The notes below the pieces were generated by a model. That model was not told where the DNA came from. It searched no databases and saw nothing but the letters and a program-made list of their open reading frames with translations. A stretch of DNA of 64,000 nucleotides from Streptomyces sp. 846.5 (GTDB taxonomy: Bacteria; Actinomycetota; Actinomycetes; Streptomycetales; Streptomycetaceae): NCBI RefSeq assembly GCF_004365705.1, contig NZ_SOBN01000001.1:2186555-2250554 (forward strand), given 5' to 3'. Shown here piece by piece: positions 1 to 12,807 of the stretch. The translations under genes were made by a program, and so were the position numbers. Every line of letters starts with the position of its first letter. The stretch's first letter is position 1.

Positions 1-510
1 CAGCGCACCGCCGACGACCGGATCGCCCTGGGCGGTCGCGGCGTCCCGTACCGCTTCGGCTCGCGCACCGACAACGACGGGCTGACGGCGCAGAAGACGG
101 TGGACCAGCTGCGGGCGATCCTGGAGGACTTCTTCCCGGCCGCGGCCGGGGCGCGGATCGACCACGCCTGGTCCGGTGTGCTGGGCGTGCCGCGGGACTG
201 GTGTTCGACCGTGGAGCTGGACCGGGCCACCGGTCTCGGCCTGGCCGGCGGCTATGTCGGCAGCGGCGTGACCACCACCAACCTGGCCGCCCGGACCCTG
301 CGGGACCTGGTGCTGGAGCAGGACACCGGGCTGACGGCGCTGCCCTGGGTGAACCACCGGGTCAGGCGCTGGGAGCCGGAACCGCTGCGCTGGATCGGCG
401 TGCACGGCATGTACGCCGCCTACCACGCGGCGGACCGGCAGGAACGCGGGGGCAGGGCGACCACCTCGCCGATCGCCCGGGTCGCCGACGTGGTCTCGGG
501 ACGGCACTGA
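1..510 (+). CDS. FAD-dependent oxidoreductase, C-terminal part (5' end outside window)
   Basis: The reading frame is open from the first base, so the N-terminal half with the FAD-binding Rossmann fold is missing. What remains looks like the C-terminal region of a DAO-type (glycine/amine oxidase-like) flavoprotein: a run around HAWSGVLGVPRDW, then the Gly-rich GGYVGSGVTTTNLAARTL segment, which in this family contacts the flavin near the end of the protein, and a late aromatic helix (RWIGVHGMYAAYHAAD). The substrate cannot be inferred. No gene follows closely on the same strand that would suggest an operon. Family assignment is moderately sure; a different FAD oxidoreductase subfamily is possible. 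Confidence 0.72.
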   Translation, partial: QRTADDRIALGGRGVPYRFGSRTDNDGLTAQKTVDQLRAILEDFFPAAAGARIDHAWSGVLGVPRDWCSTVELDRATGLGLAGGYVGSGVTTTNLAARTLRDLVLEQDTGLTALPWVNHRVRRWEPEPLRWIGVHGMYAAYHAADRQERGGRATTSPIARVADVVSGRH

Positions 511-657
511 GCGGGGGCGGACGAGCGGCGGACTCGGGGCGCTGACTGTCCGCAGTCGCGTGCGGACTCCCCGAGATGCGGAACGCGGGGCGGTGGCTGA
601 GGCTGGGATCCGGGGGGAGTCGGAAGACCGCAGCAGCACTGACCGCCTGGGGTGCCC

Positions 658-930
658 ATGTCTGTCCTACTCTGCGTCGTCATAGCTCCGATCGGCCTGC
701 TCGTCATCCTGGGCATGTCGTGGTTCGAGGACCACTTCCTCCGCCCGCCCACCAGCCCCGGTGAGCAGGTCGTACTCAGTCAGGTCGTCCAGGGGCAGGT
801 GCTGCCCGGTCCGGTCCTGGGCCCGGTCCAGGGCCCGGCGTCGTCCGAGCCGGGATCGCCCGGCGTCGAACTGCTGCGCATCGTCCGCACACCGAAGCAG
901 CTGCCGGCGAGCAAGGACAACGCCGCCTGA
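658..930 (+). CDS. Small single-pass membrane protein of unknown function
   Basis: A 90-residue ORF starting at ATG 658; an in-frame GTG lies at 652. Residues about 2-20 (SVLLCVVIAPIGLLVILGM) form one hydrophobic helix followed by WFEDHF. The rest is a Pro/Val/Gln-rich, probably disordered tail with the near-repeat QGQVLPGPVLGPVQGP. Codon use is strongly GC3-biased like the neighbours, which favours a real gene. A short G-rich stretch (ctgggg) precedes the start, but there is no strong ribosome binding site. I do not recognise the family. It sits just upstream of the first cobalamin promoter but ends before it, so it is probably a separate unit. Confidence 0.5.
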   Translation: MSVLLCVVIAPIGLLVILGMSWFEDHFLRPPTSPGEQVVLSQVVQGQVLPGPVLGPVQGPASSEPGSPGVELLRIVRTPKQLPASKDNAA

Positions 931-964
931 GAAGGGGGCGGTCAGTGGCCGGGGCCGGCGCCGG

Positions 965-994
965 TTGACGCTCGGTCCGGCGGCGTGGTGGTAT
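965..994 (+). promoter_or_regulatory. Probable sigma-70-type promoter of the cobD-cobB unit
   Basis: TTGACG (965-970) and TGGTAT (989-994) are separated by exactly 18 bp, placing the transcription start at about 1001, just where the riboswitch RNA begins. The same layout (ccggTTGACC, 18 bp, TGGGAT) precedes the second cobalamin riboswitch at 15295-15324, which supports both predictions. Confidence 0.55.
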
Positions 995-999
995 CAGCA

Positions 1000-1222
1000 G
1001 GCCAAACGGAGGCATGGAGAGGAAGCCGGTGAAGGGGGAGACCCCCAGTCCGGCGCGGTCCCGCCACTGTCACCGGGGAGCGCCCTCGAACGACGGCCAC
1101 GGCGGCGGCCACACCTGCTTCAGGTGGCGGCAGCTGCGGGAAGGCCCGGGGGCGTGTCGATCCGGGAGCCAGGAGACTCTCGCCCCCGGTTCGTCGATCC
1201 AGGGCGCGGACCCTGAGTGAGG
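1000..1222 (+). promoter_or_regulatory. Cobalamin riboswitch upstream of cobD
   Basis: The segment carries the B12-element core: GGAAGCCGGTGA (about 1021), CCGGCGCGGTCCC, the invariant GCCACTG B12 box at 1063-1069, and the 3' core GGGAGCCAGGAGACTC near 1170. It ends with a small hairpin AGGG-CGCGGA-CCCT (about 1201-1214) followed by GAGTGAGGAC. Adenosylcobalamin or another cobalamin is the known ligand of this class; binding is expected to block expression of the cob genes. Compared with the copy at about 15330, this one has an extra GGGGG-AGA-CCCCC hairpin at 1034-1046 inside the loop that is normally short. Outer boundaries are approximate. Confidence 0.9.
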
Positions 1223-1234
1223 ACATTCACCGCC

Positions 1235-1300
1235 ATGCGCGTTGCTGCTGCACCACCACTTCTGCCTGCAGTCCCCGCCACCGCTCAGCCCTGCGGCTGA
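1235..1300 (+). CDS. Short leader ORF between riboswitch and cobD
   Basis: ATG 1235 opens a 21-codon frame beginning Met-Arg-Val and ending Gln-Pro-Cys-Gly, with a stop at 1298-1300, five bases before the cobD GTG. The purine-rich GAGTGAGGAC upstream is the only good ribosome-binding sequence in the area, whereas nothing resembling one lies in front of the cobD start itself. This suggests that ribosomes load at the leader and reinitiate at cobD. A leader of the same kind, in the same place, occurs in front of cobI (15496-15543). The peptide has no recognisable function. Translation is an inference from layout. Confidence 0.5.
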   Translation: MRVAAAPPLLPAVPATAQPCG

Positions 1301-1305
1301 CCGCC

Positions 1306-2244
1306 GTGCGGGCGACCACCGCCCTGGGCCTCGCAGCGGGATTCGCGGCCGACGCCGCCCTCGGCGACCCCCGGCGCGGGCACCCGGTGGCCGGGTTCGG
1401 CCGGGCGGCCGGGGCACTGGAGCGGCTGATCCGGCGCGACCGGCGCGACACCGGAGCGGTCTTCACGGCGATCTGCGTCGGCGCCGTCGCCGGGGCGGCC
1501 CGCTGCGGCGAGCGCGCCCTGCGCGGCAGCCCGGCCGGGGCGGCGCTGTTCACGGCCGGGGCCACCTGGACCGTGCTCGGCGGCGCGTCCCTGGTGCGGG
1601 AGGCGCGGATCATCGGCGACGCGCTGGAGGCGGGTGACCTCGCGGCCGCGCGCGAGCGTCTGCCCTACCTTTGCGGCCGCGACCCCAGGGAGCTGACCGG
1701 GCAGCAGATCGCCCGTGCGGTGGTCGAGTCGGTGGCCGAGAACACTGCCGACGCGGTGGTGAACGCCCTGGTGTGGGGCGCGGTGGCGGGTGCCCCCGGG
1801 CTGCTGGCGTTCCGTGCGGTGAACACCCTGGACGCCATGGTGGGCCATCGCTCGCCCCGCTACCTGCGGTTCGGCTGGGCCTCGGCCCGGCTGGACGACG
1901 TGGCGGGCTGGCCGGGGGCCCGGCTCACCGCGCTGCTGACGGTGGCCGCGGCGGGGCCGGAACACCGCCGCGACGCCTGGCGGGTCTGGCGGGCGGACGC
2001 CTCCAGCCACCCCAGCCCCAACGCCGGCCAGGCGGAGGCGGCCTTCGCCGGGGCGCTCGGGGTGCAGCTGGGCGGGACCTTGCAGTACGGCAAGAGGGTG
2101 GAGCACCGCCCAGTGCTTGGAGCAGGGTCGCGACCGGTGGCGGTCGCGGACATCGAACGGGCCTGTCGGCTGTCCCGGCGGGTAGGACTGCTGGCGGTCG
2201 GCGTGACCGCGCTGGTCGCGGCGGGAAGGGGGAGGCGCCGATGA
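1306..2244 (+). CDS. cobD: Adenosylcobinamide-phosphate synthase CobD/CbiB
   Basis: An integral membrane enzyme of late cobalamin synthesis that attaches aminopropanol (or its phosphate) to adenosylcobyric acid to give adenosylcobinamide (phosphate). The 312-residue product has the family's early signature [15 protein letters not shown] (around residues 20-34), the core block [20 protein letters not shown], then [30 protein letters not shown], and a late [25 protein letters not shown]. Several Ala/Leu-rich membrane segments are visible. Length is usual for the family. GTG 1306 is preferred because the conserved N-terminus starts there; it has no ribosome site of its own and follows a leader ORF. 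Its stop overlaps the cobQ ATG (ATGA). It is the first gene of the riboswitch-controlled operon. Confidence 0.93.
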   Translation: MRATTALGLAAGFAADAALGDPRRGHPVAGFGRAAGALERLIRRDRRDTGAVFTAICVGAVAGAARCGERALRGSPAGAALFTAGATWTVLGGASLVREARIIGDALEAGDLAAARERLPYLCGRDPRELTGQQIARAVVESVAENTADAVVNALVWGAVAGAPGLLAFRAVNTLDAMVGHRSPRYLRFGWASARLDDVAGWPGARLTALLTVAAAGPEHRRDAWRVWRADASSHPSPNAGQAEAAFAGALGVQLGGTLQYGKRVEHRPVLGAGSRPVAVADIERACRLSRRVGLLAVGVTALVAAGRGRRR

Positions 2245-3737
2245 ACGGGGCACTGCTGGTCGCGGGGACCACCTCGGACGCCGGGAAGAGCGTGGTCACC
2301 GCCGGTGTCTGCCGTTGGCTGGCGCGGCAGGGGGTCTCCGTCGCGCCGTTCAAGGCCCAGAACATGTCGCTGAATTCCTTTGTCACCGCGGACGGCGCCG
2401 AGATCGGTCGGGCCCAGGCGATGCAGGCGGCCGCCGCCCGGATCGAACCCGAGGCGGCGATGAACCCGGTGCTGCTCAAGCCCGGCGCCGACCACCGCAG
2501 CCAGGTGGTGGTGCTGGGACAGCCGGTGGCCGAGGTCGGCGCGCTGGACTACCGCGAGCGCAAGCCCGCGCTGCTGCGGATCGCCCTGGACTGCCTGGCC
2601 GATCTGCGCAGCCGCTACGACGTGGTGGTCTGCGAGGGCGCGGGCTCCCCCGCCGAGATCAATCTGCGGGACCGGGACATCGCCAACATGGGTCTGGCCG
2701 TCGCGGCCTCGCTGCCGGTGGTGGTGGTCGGCGACATCGACCGCGGCGGGGTCTTCGCGTCCATGTACGGGACGCTGGCGCTGCTGTCCGCCGAGGACCA
2801 GCGGCACCTGGCCGGCTGGATCGTCAACAAGTTCCGCGGCGACGTCCGGCTGCTCAAGCCCGGTCTGGACATGCTGGAGAAGCTGACGCACCGTCCGTCC
2901 CTGGGCGTGCTGCCGATGCTGCCGGGGCTGTGGCTGGACGCCGAGGACTCGCTGGACCTGGCCGGCCTGGTCGACCGGGCGCCGAGCGGCGGCGCCTCCG
3001 GGGAGGAGGTGCTGCGGGTCTCCGTGGTGCGGCTGCCCCGGCTGTCCAACTTCACCGACATCGACGCGCTGGCGCAGGAGCCCGGCGTGCTGGTGCGCTG
3101 GGCGACCCGGCCGGAGGAGCTGGCCGACGCCGACCTGGTGGTGCTCCCCGGCACCCGGGCGACCGTCGCCGACCTGGCCTGGCTGCGCGAGCGCGGCCTG
3201 GACGCGGCGCTGGCCGAACGCGCCGCCGAGGGACGCCCGGTGCTGGGGGTCTGCGGTGGCTACCAGATGCTGGGGCGGACCATCGTGGACGAGGTCGAGT
3301 CCAAGGCCGGAGCCGTCCCCGGACTTGGGCTGCTGCCGGTGCGGGTGGAGTTCGCGGCCGCCAAGACGCTGGCCCGGCCGGTGGGCGAGGCCTACGGGGA
3401 GACCGTGGCCGGCTATGAGATCCACCACGGGCTGGCTGTCGTCGAGGGCGGCGAGCCCTGGCTGGACGGGGTGCGCCAGGGCGCGCTGTGGGGCACCACC
3501 TGGCACGGCGCGCTGGAGAACGACGGCTTCCGCCGCGCCTTCCTGCGCGAGGTCGCCGCAGCCGCCGGTCGGCGCTTCGTCCCGGCCCCGGACACCAGCT
3601 TCGCCGCCGCGCGCGAGGAGCGGCTGGACCGGCTGGGCGACCTGATCGAAGAACACGCCGACACCGCGGCCCTGCTGCGGCTGATCGAGGGCGGCGTGCC
3701 GGTCGGACTGCCGTTCGTGCCGCCGGGTGCGCCGTGA
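2241..3737 (+). CDS. cobQ: Cobyric acid synthase CobQ/CbiP
   Basis: A 498-residue glutamine-dependent ligase that amidates carboxylates b, d, e and g of adenosylcobyrinic acid a,c-diamide to form adenosylcobyric acid. The N-terminal P-loop-like ATP site is GTTSDAGKS (residues 9-17), followed by [13 protein letters not shown] and the [21 protein letters not shown] block. The C-terminal class I amidotransferase domain carries the nucleophile in [10 protein letters not shown] (about residue 335-344) and a late HHG/WHG histidine pair as expected. Start ATG 2241 overlaps the cobD stop. The stop overlaps an in-frame GTG of the cobN frame, but the likelier cobN start is downstream. Confidence 0.95.
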   Translation: MNGALLVAGTTSDAGKSVVTAGVCRWLARQGVSVAPFKAQNMSLNSFVTADGAEIGRAQAMQAAAARIEPEAAMNPVLLKPGADHRSQVVVLGQPVAEVGALDYRERKPALLRIALDCLADLRSRYDVVVCEGAGSPAEINLRDRDIANMGLAVAASLPVVVVGDIDRGGVFASMYGTLALLSAEDQRHLAGWIVNKFRGDVRLLKPGLDMLEKLTHRPSLGVLPMLPGLWLDAEDSLDLAGLVDRAPSGGASGEEVLRVSVVRLPRLSNFTDIDALAQEPGVLVRWATRPEELADADLVVLPGTRATVADLAWLRERGLDAALAERAAEGRPVLGVCGGYQMLGRTIVDEVESKAGAVPGLGLLPVRVEFAAAKTLARPVGEAYGETVAGYEIHHGLAVVEGGEPWLDGVRQGALWGTTWHGALENDGFRRAFLREVAAAAGRRFVPAPDTSFAAAREERLDRLGDLIEEHADTAALLRLIEGGVPVGLPFVPPGAP

Positions 3738-3769
3738 CCGAACGAACCACTTCTGGAGAGGTACCTGCT

Positions 3770-7419
<3,650 letters not shown>

Positions 7420-7423
<4 letters not shown>

Positions 7424-9441
7424 CCGACCTCCGCTACCCCTTCACCGCGATCGTCGGCATGGACGACCTGCGCCTCTCGCTGCTGCTCAACGCGGTGTCC
7501 CCGCAGGTCGGCGGGGTGCTGGTGCGCGGTGAGAAGGGGACCGCCAAGTCGACCATGGTGCGCGCGCTGGCCGGGCTGCTGCCGTCGATCGCGGTGGTCG
7601 ACGGCTGCCGCTTCGCCTGCGACCCGGCGGCGCCGGACGCCCAGTGCCCGGACGGGCCGCACGAGTCCGGCGCGCCGGACGTCGAACGGGCCACCCGGCT
7701 GGTGGAGTTGCCGGTCGGGGTCTCCGAGGACCGCATCGTCGGCTCACTGGACCTGGAACGGGCGCTCGCCGAGGGCGTCAAGGCGTACGAGCCGGGGCTG
7801 CTCGCCGCCGCGCACCGGGGCGTGCTGTACATCGACGAGGTGAACCTGCTCAACGACCACCTGGTCGACCTGCTGCTGGACGCCGCCGCGATGGGCCGCT
7901 CCTATGTCGAGCGCGAGGGTGTCTCGGTGCGGCACGCAGCGCGGTTCCTGCTGGTCGGGACGATGAACCCGGAGGAGGGCGAGCTGCGTCCGCAGCTGCT
8001 GGACCGCTTCGGGCTGACCGTGGAGGTCGCCGCGACGCGGGAACCGGTCGAGCGGGCCGAGGTGGTCCGGCGGCGGCTCGCCTACGACGCCGACCCGGAG
8101 GGCTTCGCCGAGCGCTGGGCGCAGGAGGAGAAGGAGCTCGCGGTCCGGATCACCGCGGCGCGGTCCCTGCTGCCCTCGGTGGTCCTGGGCGATCCGGCGC
8201 TGCGTCAGATCACTGCGGTGTGCGCCGCGTTCGAGGTGGACGGGCTGCGCGCGGACATCGTGATGGCGCGTACCGCAGTCGCCCTCGCTGCCTGGGCGGG
8301 CCGGACCGATGTCATCGCCGAGGACGTCCGCACCGCCGCGCAGCTGGCGCTGCCGCACCGGCGTCGGCGCAACCCCTTCGACGCGCCGGGGCTGGACGAG
8401 GAGAAGCTGGAGCAGACCCTGGAGCAGTCGGCCGCCGAGGAGCCGGACGGCGACCCCGAGGACGACGGCCCCGGCCCCGAAGGCCCGCCCGACGGCGGAG
8501 GCCCCAACGGCCCGTCCGGCGGCGGCCAGGACGCGCCCGAGCAGGAGGCCTCGGGCTCCGGCGAGGAGCCGGAGGCGGCCTCGCCGAGCCGCACCGCCCC
8601 GGTCCCGCCCCAGCCCGCCGCGCCCGCCGCCTCCCCCTACCGGACCCGGCTGCTGACCGTGCCCGGACTCGGCGAGGGCGCCGGGGGGCGCCGCTCCCGA
8701 GCCCGCACCGACAGCGGCGGCCACACCGTCCGCGCCGCCCGCCCGACCGGAGCGCTGCAGCGGCTGCACCTGGCCGCCACGATCCAGGCGGCCGCCCCGC
8801 ACCAGCTCGCCCGGGGCCGTGACGGACGGGCGCTGCGGCTGCGCCGGGACGACTTCCGCGAGCAGATCCGCGAGGGCCGCGAGTCCAACCTGGTGCTGTT
8901 CGTGGTGGACGCCTCCGGCTCGATGGCGGCGCGGCAGCGGATGTCGGCGGTCAAGGGCGCGGTGCTGTCCCTGCTGATGGACGCCTACCAGCGCCGCGAC
9001 AAGATCGGCATGGTGACCTTCCGGGGCTCGGACGCGGTGCTGGCGCTGCCGCCGACCTCCTCCGTCGAGGTCGGCGCGGCCCGGCTGGAGCAGCTGCCGA
9101 CGGGAGGCCGCACGCCGCTCGCCGCCGGGCTGCTGCGGGCCCACGAGACGCTGCGGCTGGAGCGGCTGCGCGACCCGCGCCGCCGTCCGCTGCTGGTCGT
9201 GGTCACCGACGGCCGGGCCACCGGCGGATCGCAGGCGCTGCCCGACGCCCGCCGGGCGGCGCAGCTGCTGGCCGCCCAGGGCACGGCCGCCGTGGTCGTC
9301 GACTGCGAGAGCGGACCGGTCCGACTGGGTCTGGCCGCCGAACTGGCGCAGCACCTCGCCGGGGAGGTGGTCCGGCTGGACGAGCTGGCCGCCGACAGTG
9401 TCACCAACCTCATTCGGAGCAAGCAGAAGGAGGCGGCGTAG
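7420..9441 (+). CDS. Cobalt/magnesium chelatase ATPase subunit (ChlI-ChlD type fusion)
   Basis: A 673-residue AAA+ ATPase that probably powers CobN. The N-terminal ChlI-like domain has a Walker A GEKGTAKST (about residues 38-46) and a Walker B stretch VLYIDEVNLL (about 134). An acidic, Pro/Gly/Ala-rich linker runs from about residue 330 to 410. The C-terminal von Willebrand A domain has a MIDAS motif in VVDASGSMA (about 496-504). This is the two-in-one ChlI/ChlD layout that in actinomycetes accompanies CobN in place of separate CobS and CobT subunits. GTG start overlaps the cobN stop (GTGA), so translation is probably coupled. Three bases separate it from cobO. Confidence 0.9.
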
Positions 9442-9443
9442 CC

Positions 9444-10040
9444 ATGCCGCAGGGACAGCCGACCACCGTTCCCGACGACGGTCTGACCACCCGTCAGCGC
9501 CGTACCCAGCCCGTGCTCGCCGTCCACACCGGGCCCGGCAAGGGCAAGTCGACCGCCGCCTTCGGCCTGGCCCTGCGGGCCTGGAACCAGGGCTGGCCGA
9601 TCGGGGTGTTCCAGTTCGTCAAGTCCGCCAAGTGGAAGGTCGGCGAGGAGCACGCGCTGCGGGTGCTGGGGGCCAGCGGCGAGGGCGGCAGTGTGGCCTG
9701 GCACAAGATGGGCGAGGGCTGGTCCTGGGTGCAGCGCGACATCGAGGACAGCGAGGACGCCGCCCGCGAGGGCTGGGAACAGGTCAAGCGCGACCTGGCG
9801 GCCGAGACCTACCGGCTCTACGTCCTGGACGAGTTCACCTATCCGCTGCACTGGGGCTGGATCGACACCGACGAGGTGCTGGCGGTGCTCAAGGACCGTC
9901 CCGGCAGCCAGCATGTGGTGATCACCGGTCGCAACGCCCCGGCGGCGCTGGTGGACGCGGCGGATCTGGTGACCGAGATGACCAAGGTCAAGCACCCGAT
10001 GGACGCGGGCCGCAAGGGCCAGCGCGGGATCGAGTGGTAG
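9444..10040 (+). CDS. cobO: Cob(I)yrinic acid a,c-diamide adenosyltransferase CobO/BtuR
   Basis: Transfers the 5'-deoxyadenosyl group from ATP to the Co(I) corrinoid. The 198-residue protein has the CobA/CobO-type P-loop GPGKGKST (residues 30-37), then GVFQFVKS, the tryptophan-rich GEGWSWVQRD, and the VLDEFTYPLHWGWID block, and ends near KHPMDAGRKGQRGIEW, the usual C-terminus of this family. A strong ribosome site (aaggagg) precedes ATG 9444 within the end of the chelatase ATPase gene. Placed between cobalt insertion (CobN complex) and amidation (CobB/CobQ), it fits the order of the aerobic pathway. Confidence 0.95.
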   Translation: MPQGQPTTVPDDGLTTRQRRTQPVLAVHTGPGKGKSTAAFGLALRAWNQGWPIGVFQFVKSAKWKVGEEHALRVLGASGEGGSVAWHKMGEGWSWVQRDIEDSEDAAREGWEQVKRDLAAETYRLYVLDEFTYPLHWGWIDTDEVLAVLKDRPGSQHVVITGRNAPAALVDAADLVTEMTKVKHPMDAGRKGQRGIEW

Positions 10041-10050
10041 AGAGATCGCC

Positions 10051-11427
10051 ATGCCGCACTCCCTCCCCCGCGTCGTCCTGGCCGCCCCCTCCTCCGGCAG
10101 CGGGAAGACCACCGTCGCCACCGGGCTGATGGCCGCGCTCACCGCGCGGGGGCTGGCGGTGTCTCCGCACAAGGTCGGTCCCGACTACATCGACCCCGGC
10201 TACCACGCGCTGGCCACCGGCCGTCCCGGGCGCAATCTGGACGCCTTCCTGTGCGGGCCCGAGCGGCTGCCGGGGTTGCTGCTGCACGGCGCGGCCGGGG
10301 CGGACATCGCAGTGGTCGAGGGCGTGATGGGGATGTTCGACGGCGCCGCCGGGCGTGGGGAGTTCGCCTCGACCGCGCATGTGGCCAAGCTGCTGCGGGC
10401 GCCGGTGGTGCTGGTGGTGGACGCGTCCTCGCAGAGCAGGTCGGTGGCGGCGCTGGTGCACGGGTTCGCGTCCTGGGACCCGGAGGTGCGGCTGGGCGGG
10501 GTGATCCTCAACCGGGTCGCCTCGGACCGGCACGAGGAGCTGCTGCGGGACGCCCTGGAGACCGGCGGGGGCGTGCCGGTGCTGGGTGCGGTGCGGCGGC
10601 AGGCGGAGGTGGTGACGCCCAGTCGGCATCTGGGGCTGATCCCGGCCGTGGAACGCGACGCCGAGGCGCTGCGCGCGGTACGGGACATGGGCGAACTGAT
10701 CCGGGCCGGGGTGGATCTGGAGGCGCTGCTGGCGCTGGCGCGCAGCGCTCCCCCGCTCACCGCCGAACCCTGGGACGCCGGGGCGGAGATCGCCGCGCTG
10801 GGCGGACCGGTACCGGGGCGGCCGGTGGTCGCGCTCGCCTCGGGGGCCGCCTTCTCGTTCTCCTACGCCGAGAACGCCGAGCTGCTCGCCGCCGCCGGGG
10901 CCGAGGTGGCCCCGTTCGACCCGCTGCGGGACGAGAAGCTGCCGGAAGGCACGTCCGCCCTGGTCATCGGGGGCGGCTTCCCGGAGGTGTATGCGGAGCG
11001 GCTGTCCGGCAACACGGCCCTGCGCGAGTCGGTACGGGCGCTCGCCGCCTCCGGCGCGCCGCTGGTGGCCGAGTGCGCCGGCCTGCTCTATCTCGCGCGC
11101 TCCCTGGACGGCGCCCCGATGTGCGGGGTGCTGGACGCCGAGGCGCGGATGACCGAGCGGCTGACGCTGGGTTACCGCGAGGCCGTGGCCCTGTCGGACA
11201 GTCCGCTGGCGGCGGCCGGGACCCGGCTGAACGGGCATGAGTTCCATCGCACGGTCTGCGAGCCGGGCAGCGGTCCCGCGCCCGCCTGGGGCTGGCGCTC
11301 CGCCGACGGACCGCGCACCGAGGGGTTCACCTCGCCCACCCTGCACGCCTCCTATCTGCACCTGCACTGGGCCGGCGCACCGCAGCTGCCGCACCGGCTG
11401 CTCACCCACGCGCTGCTCAGCGGTTGA
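10051..11427 (+). CDS. cobB: Cobyrinate/hydrogenobyrinate a,c-diamide synthase CobB/CbiA
   Basis: A glutamine amidotransferase that amidates the a and c side chains. The 458-residue product starts with a P-loop in APSSGSGKTT (about residues 12-21), followed by KVGPDYIDPGYH and the EGVMGMFDG block. The C-terminal amidotransferase domain has VIGGGFPEVYAERLSGN (about 306) and the nucleophile cysteine in AECAGLLYLA (about 341-350), with a late GFTSPTLHASYLHLHW. It is last in the first cob operon. Its final 11 bases overlap the end of the convergent minus-strand ATPase gene, and no hairpin terminator is visible there. Confidence 0.95.
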   Translation: MPHSLPRVVLAAPSSGSGKTTVATGLMAALTARGLAVSPHKVGPDYIDPGYHALATGRPGRNLDAFLCGPERLPGLLLHGAAGADIAVVEGVMGMFDGAAGRGEFASTAHVAKLLRAPVVLVVDASSQSRSVAALVHGFASWDPEVRLGGVILNRVASDRHEELLRDALETGGGVPVLGAVRRQAEVVTPSRHLGLIPAVERDAEALRAVRDMGELIRAGVDLEALLALARSAPPLTAEPWDAGAEIAALGGPVPGRPVVALASGAAFSFSYAENAELLAAAGAEVAPFDPLRDEKLPEGTSALVIGGGFPEVYAERLSGNTALRESVRALAASGAPLVAECAGLLYLARSLDGAPMCGVLDAEARMTERLTLGYREAVALSDSPLAAAGTRLNGHEFHRTVCEPGSGPAPAWGWRSADGPRTEGFTSPTLHASYLHLHWAGAPQLPHRLLTHALLSG

Positions 11428-12463
11428 GCCGCCGCGCCCGCTCCCTGCCGTAGGCACGCAGCAGGAAGGGCAGCCGGTAGCGGGCCGCGCCGGCCCCGTA
11501 GGGGACCAGCACCGAACCGCGGATCAGCCCGGCCCAGGCGGCCTCCAGCCCCGTACCGGACAGCTCCGTACCGGCACACGTTTGGTGGGCGTCGGTCAGG
11601 TCGAAGCCGACCGGAACGCCTGACAGCCGGGCCCACAGCAGTCGCTCGTCCGCCGTGCACAGTTCATGGCTGGCCTCGGCGGCGGACCGCAGCGTGCGGT
11701 CGGGCAGGTAGCGGCGGCCGGCCGCGGCGTACGCCGGATCGAGCCCGCCCGGGGCCAGCGCGAGCAGCCCGGCCGGGCGGGCGGTCTCGGCCATCAGCCG
11801 CCGGGGCGGGGTGCCGACCAGCCGGCTGGCGGCGAGCTCGATGGCCAGCGGGTTGCGGTCCAGCAGGTGGCACAGCAGCAGTGCGTCCGGGTGCTCCCGG
11901 CCGCCCCGGACCATCGGGCTAGCGCCCAACTGGCGGGCCCGCAGGCGGAGCAGCGCGGTGGCCTGGGCCTCCGCGAGCGGGTCGAGGCGCTGGATGTACT
12001 CGTAGGGCGAACCCGGGGCGGCCCGGCCGACGCAGAGCACCGTCAGCTCGGGGCAGGTGTCCAGCAGGTACTCCAGAACCGCGGCGCCCCGGCCGCTGAG
12101 CCGTTCGGCGCAGTCCAGCAGCAGCAGGGTCGGCTCGTTGCCCAGGGTACGGGCCAGGCCGCCGAGTTCGGAGATGCCGGGGCGCTCGGGCACCCGCAGG
12201 GCGTAGCCGAGGGTGCCGGCGAAGAGCTCGGGGGCGAGCAGCGCCCCGAGATCGGCCCGGCGGACCCGTCCCCCGTGCTCGCCGCGCCAGGCCTCCGCGG
12301 CCGTCACCGCGAGCCGCGACTTGCCGACGCCCACTGTTCCGGTCAGCGCGACCAGTCTCCAGGAGCCCAGAGCCCGGCGCAGGTCTGCGAGTTCACGCTC
12401 CCGACCGAGCAGGGCGTCACCGGTCGGGCAGGGATCGGGGGGTGTGCATGCCTCGGTGGCCAT
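11417..12463 (-). CDS. AfsR/LuxR-like NTPase lacking a DNA-binding domain
   Basis: A 348-residue protein with a STAND/NB-ARC-like ATPase core: the Walker A GTVGVGKSR (about residues 42-50), LLLLDCAERL (Walker B-like, about 120), and a winged-helix segment around ASHELCTADERLLWARLSG. The last block is nearly the same as SHELCTAEERLLWARLSVFAG in the adjacent large regulator (12808-15201), so this is a shortened paralogue that ends before the TPR-like and helix-turn-helix parts. Start ATG 12463 has an excellent ribosome site (GAGGAGG, seven bases upstream). It lies downstream of the LuxR gene on the same strand, 344 bp away. It may modulate its neighbour, or be a degenerating duplicate. Confidence 0.8.
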   Translation of the reverse strand: MATEACTPPDPCPTGDALLGRERELADLRRALGSWRLVALTGTVGVGKSRLAVTAAEAWRGEHGGRVRRADLGALLAPELFAGTLGYALRVPERPGISELGGLARTLGNEPTLLLLDCAERLSGRGAAVLEYLLDTCPELTVLCVGRAAPGSPYEYIQRLDPLAEAQATALLRLRARQLGASPMVRGGREHPDALLLCHLLDRNPLAIELAASRLVGTPPRRLMAETARPAGLLALAPGGLDPAYAAAGRRYLPDRTLRSAAEASHELCTADERLLWARLSGVPVGFDLTDAHQTCAGTELSGTGLEAAWAGLIRGSVLVPYGAGAARYRLPFLLRAYGRERARRLNR

Positions 12464-12807
12464 GACGGCCTCCTCGCGCCGGTACGGAAGGATCGGGCCC
12501 GCCACGGCACCCCCGCCAGTGGAACCGGGGGAGCCCCTGCTGCAACGGCGGATGCCGTGACGGTCGCCGGGCCGCCCCCCGTACCGGTACCAGAGGCCCT
12601 TGCGGACCTCCTGCTGTACCCGGCTCCGGTGCGACCCGACGTGCTCCCAGCATCGACCGCGGCCCCGGGGCCCGGCATCGGTATCCAACGGAAACACGTA
12701 CTCCAACTTTCCGGGGAGCGACCCCCCGTACCCCCACGAAACCCCGGGTGGCTCGGGTGCGTATACCTATATCCGCGGGCTGGTGCCTACTCGCTGGATC
12801 GGAGGGC
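12464..12807. other. Intergenic stretch with a copy of a 40-bp repeat
   Basis: This 344-bp gap separates the LuxR-type regulator from its shorter paralogue. It holds one copy of the G/C-rich repeat described at 12699-12738, and short A/T-richer spots (gtatacctatatccg near 12761) that could be a promoter. I see no convincing ORF on either strand. Confidence 0.5.
12699..12738 (+). repeat. 40-bp interspersed repeat, copy 1
   Basis: TACTCCAAC, three variable bases, then a 28-bp block identical to the one at 53988-54027; overall 37 of 40 positions match. The core GGGGAGCGACCCC can fold on itself (GGGG against CCCC). This copy is intergenic. Confidence 0.75.

Noticed and set aside
1200-1222. Intrinsic terminator at the end of the first riboswitch
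   Set aside because: The AGGG-CGCGGA-CCCT hairpin is short and has no T-run; its conserved loop in both riboswitches fits an aptamer-linked hairpin or ribosome-site control better.
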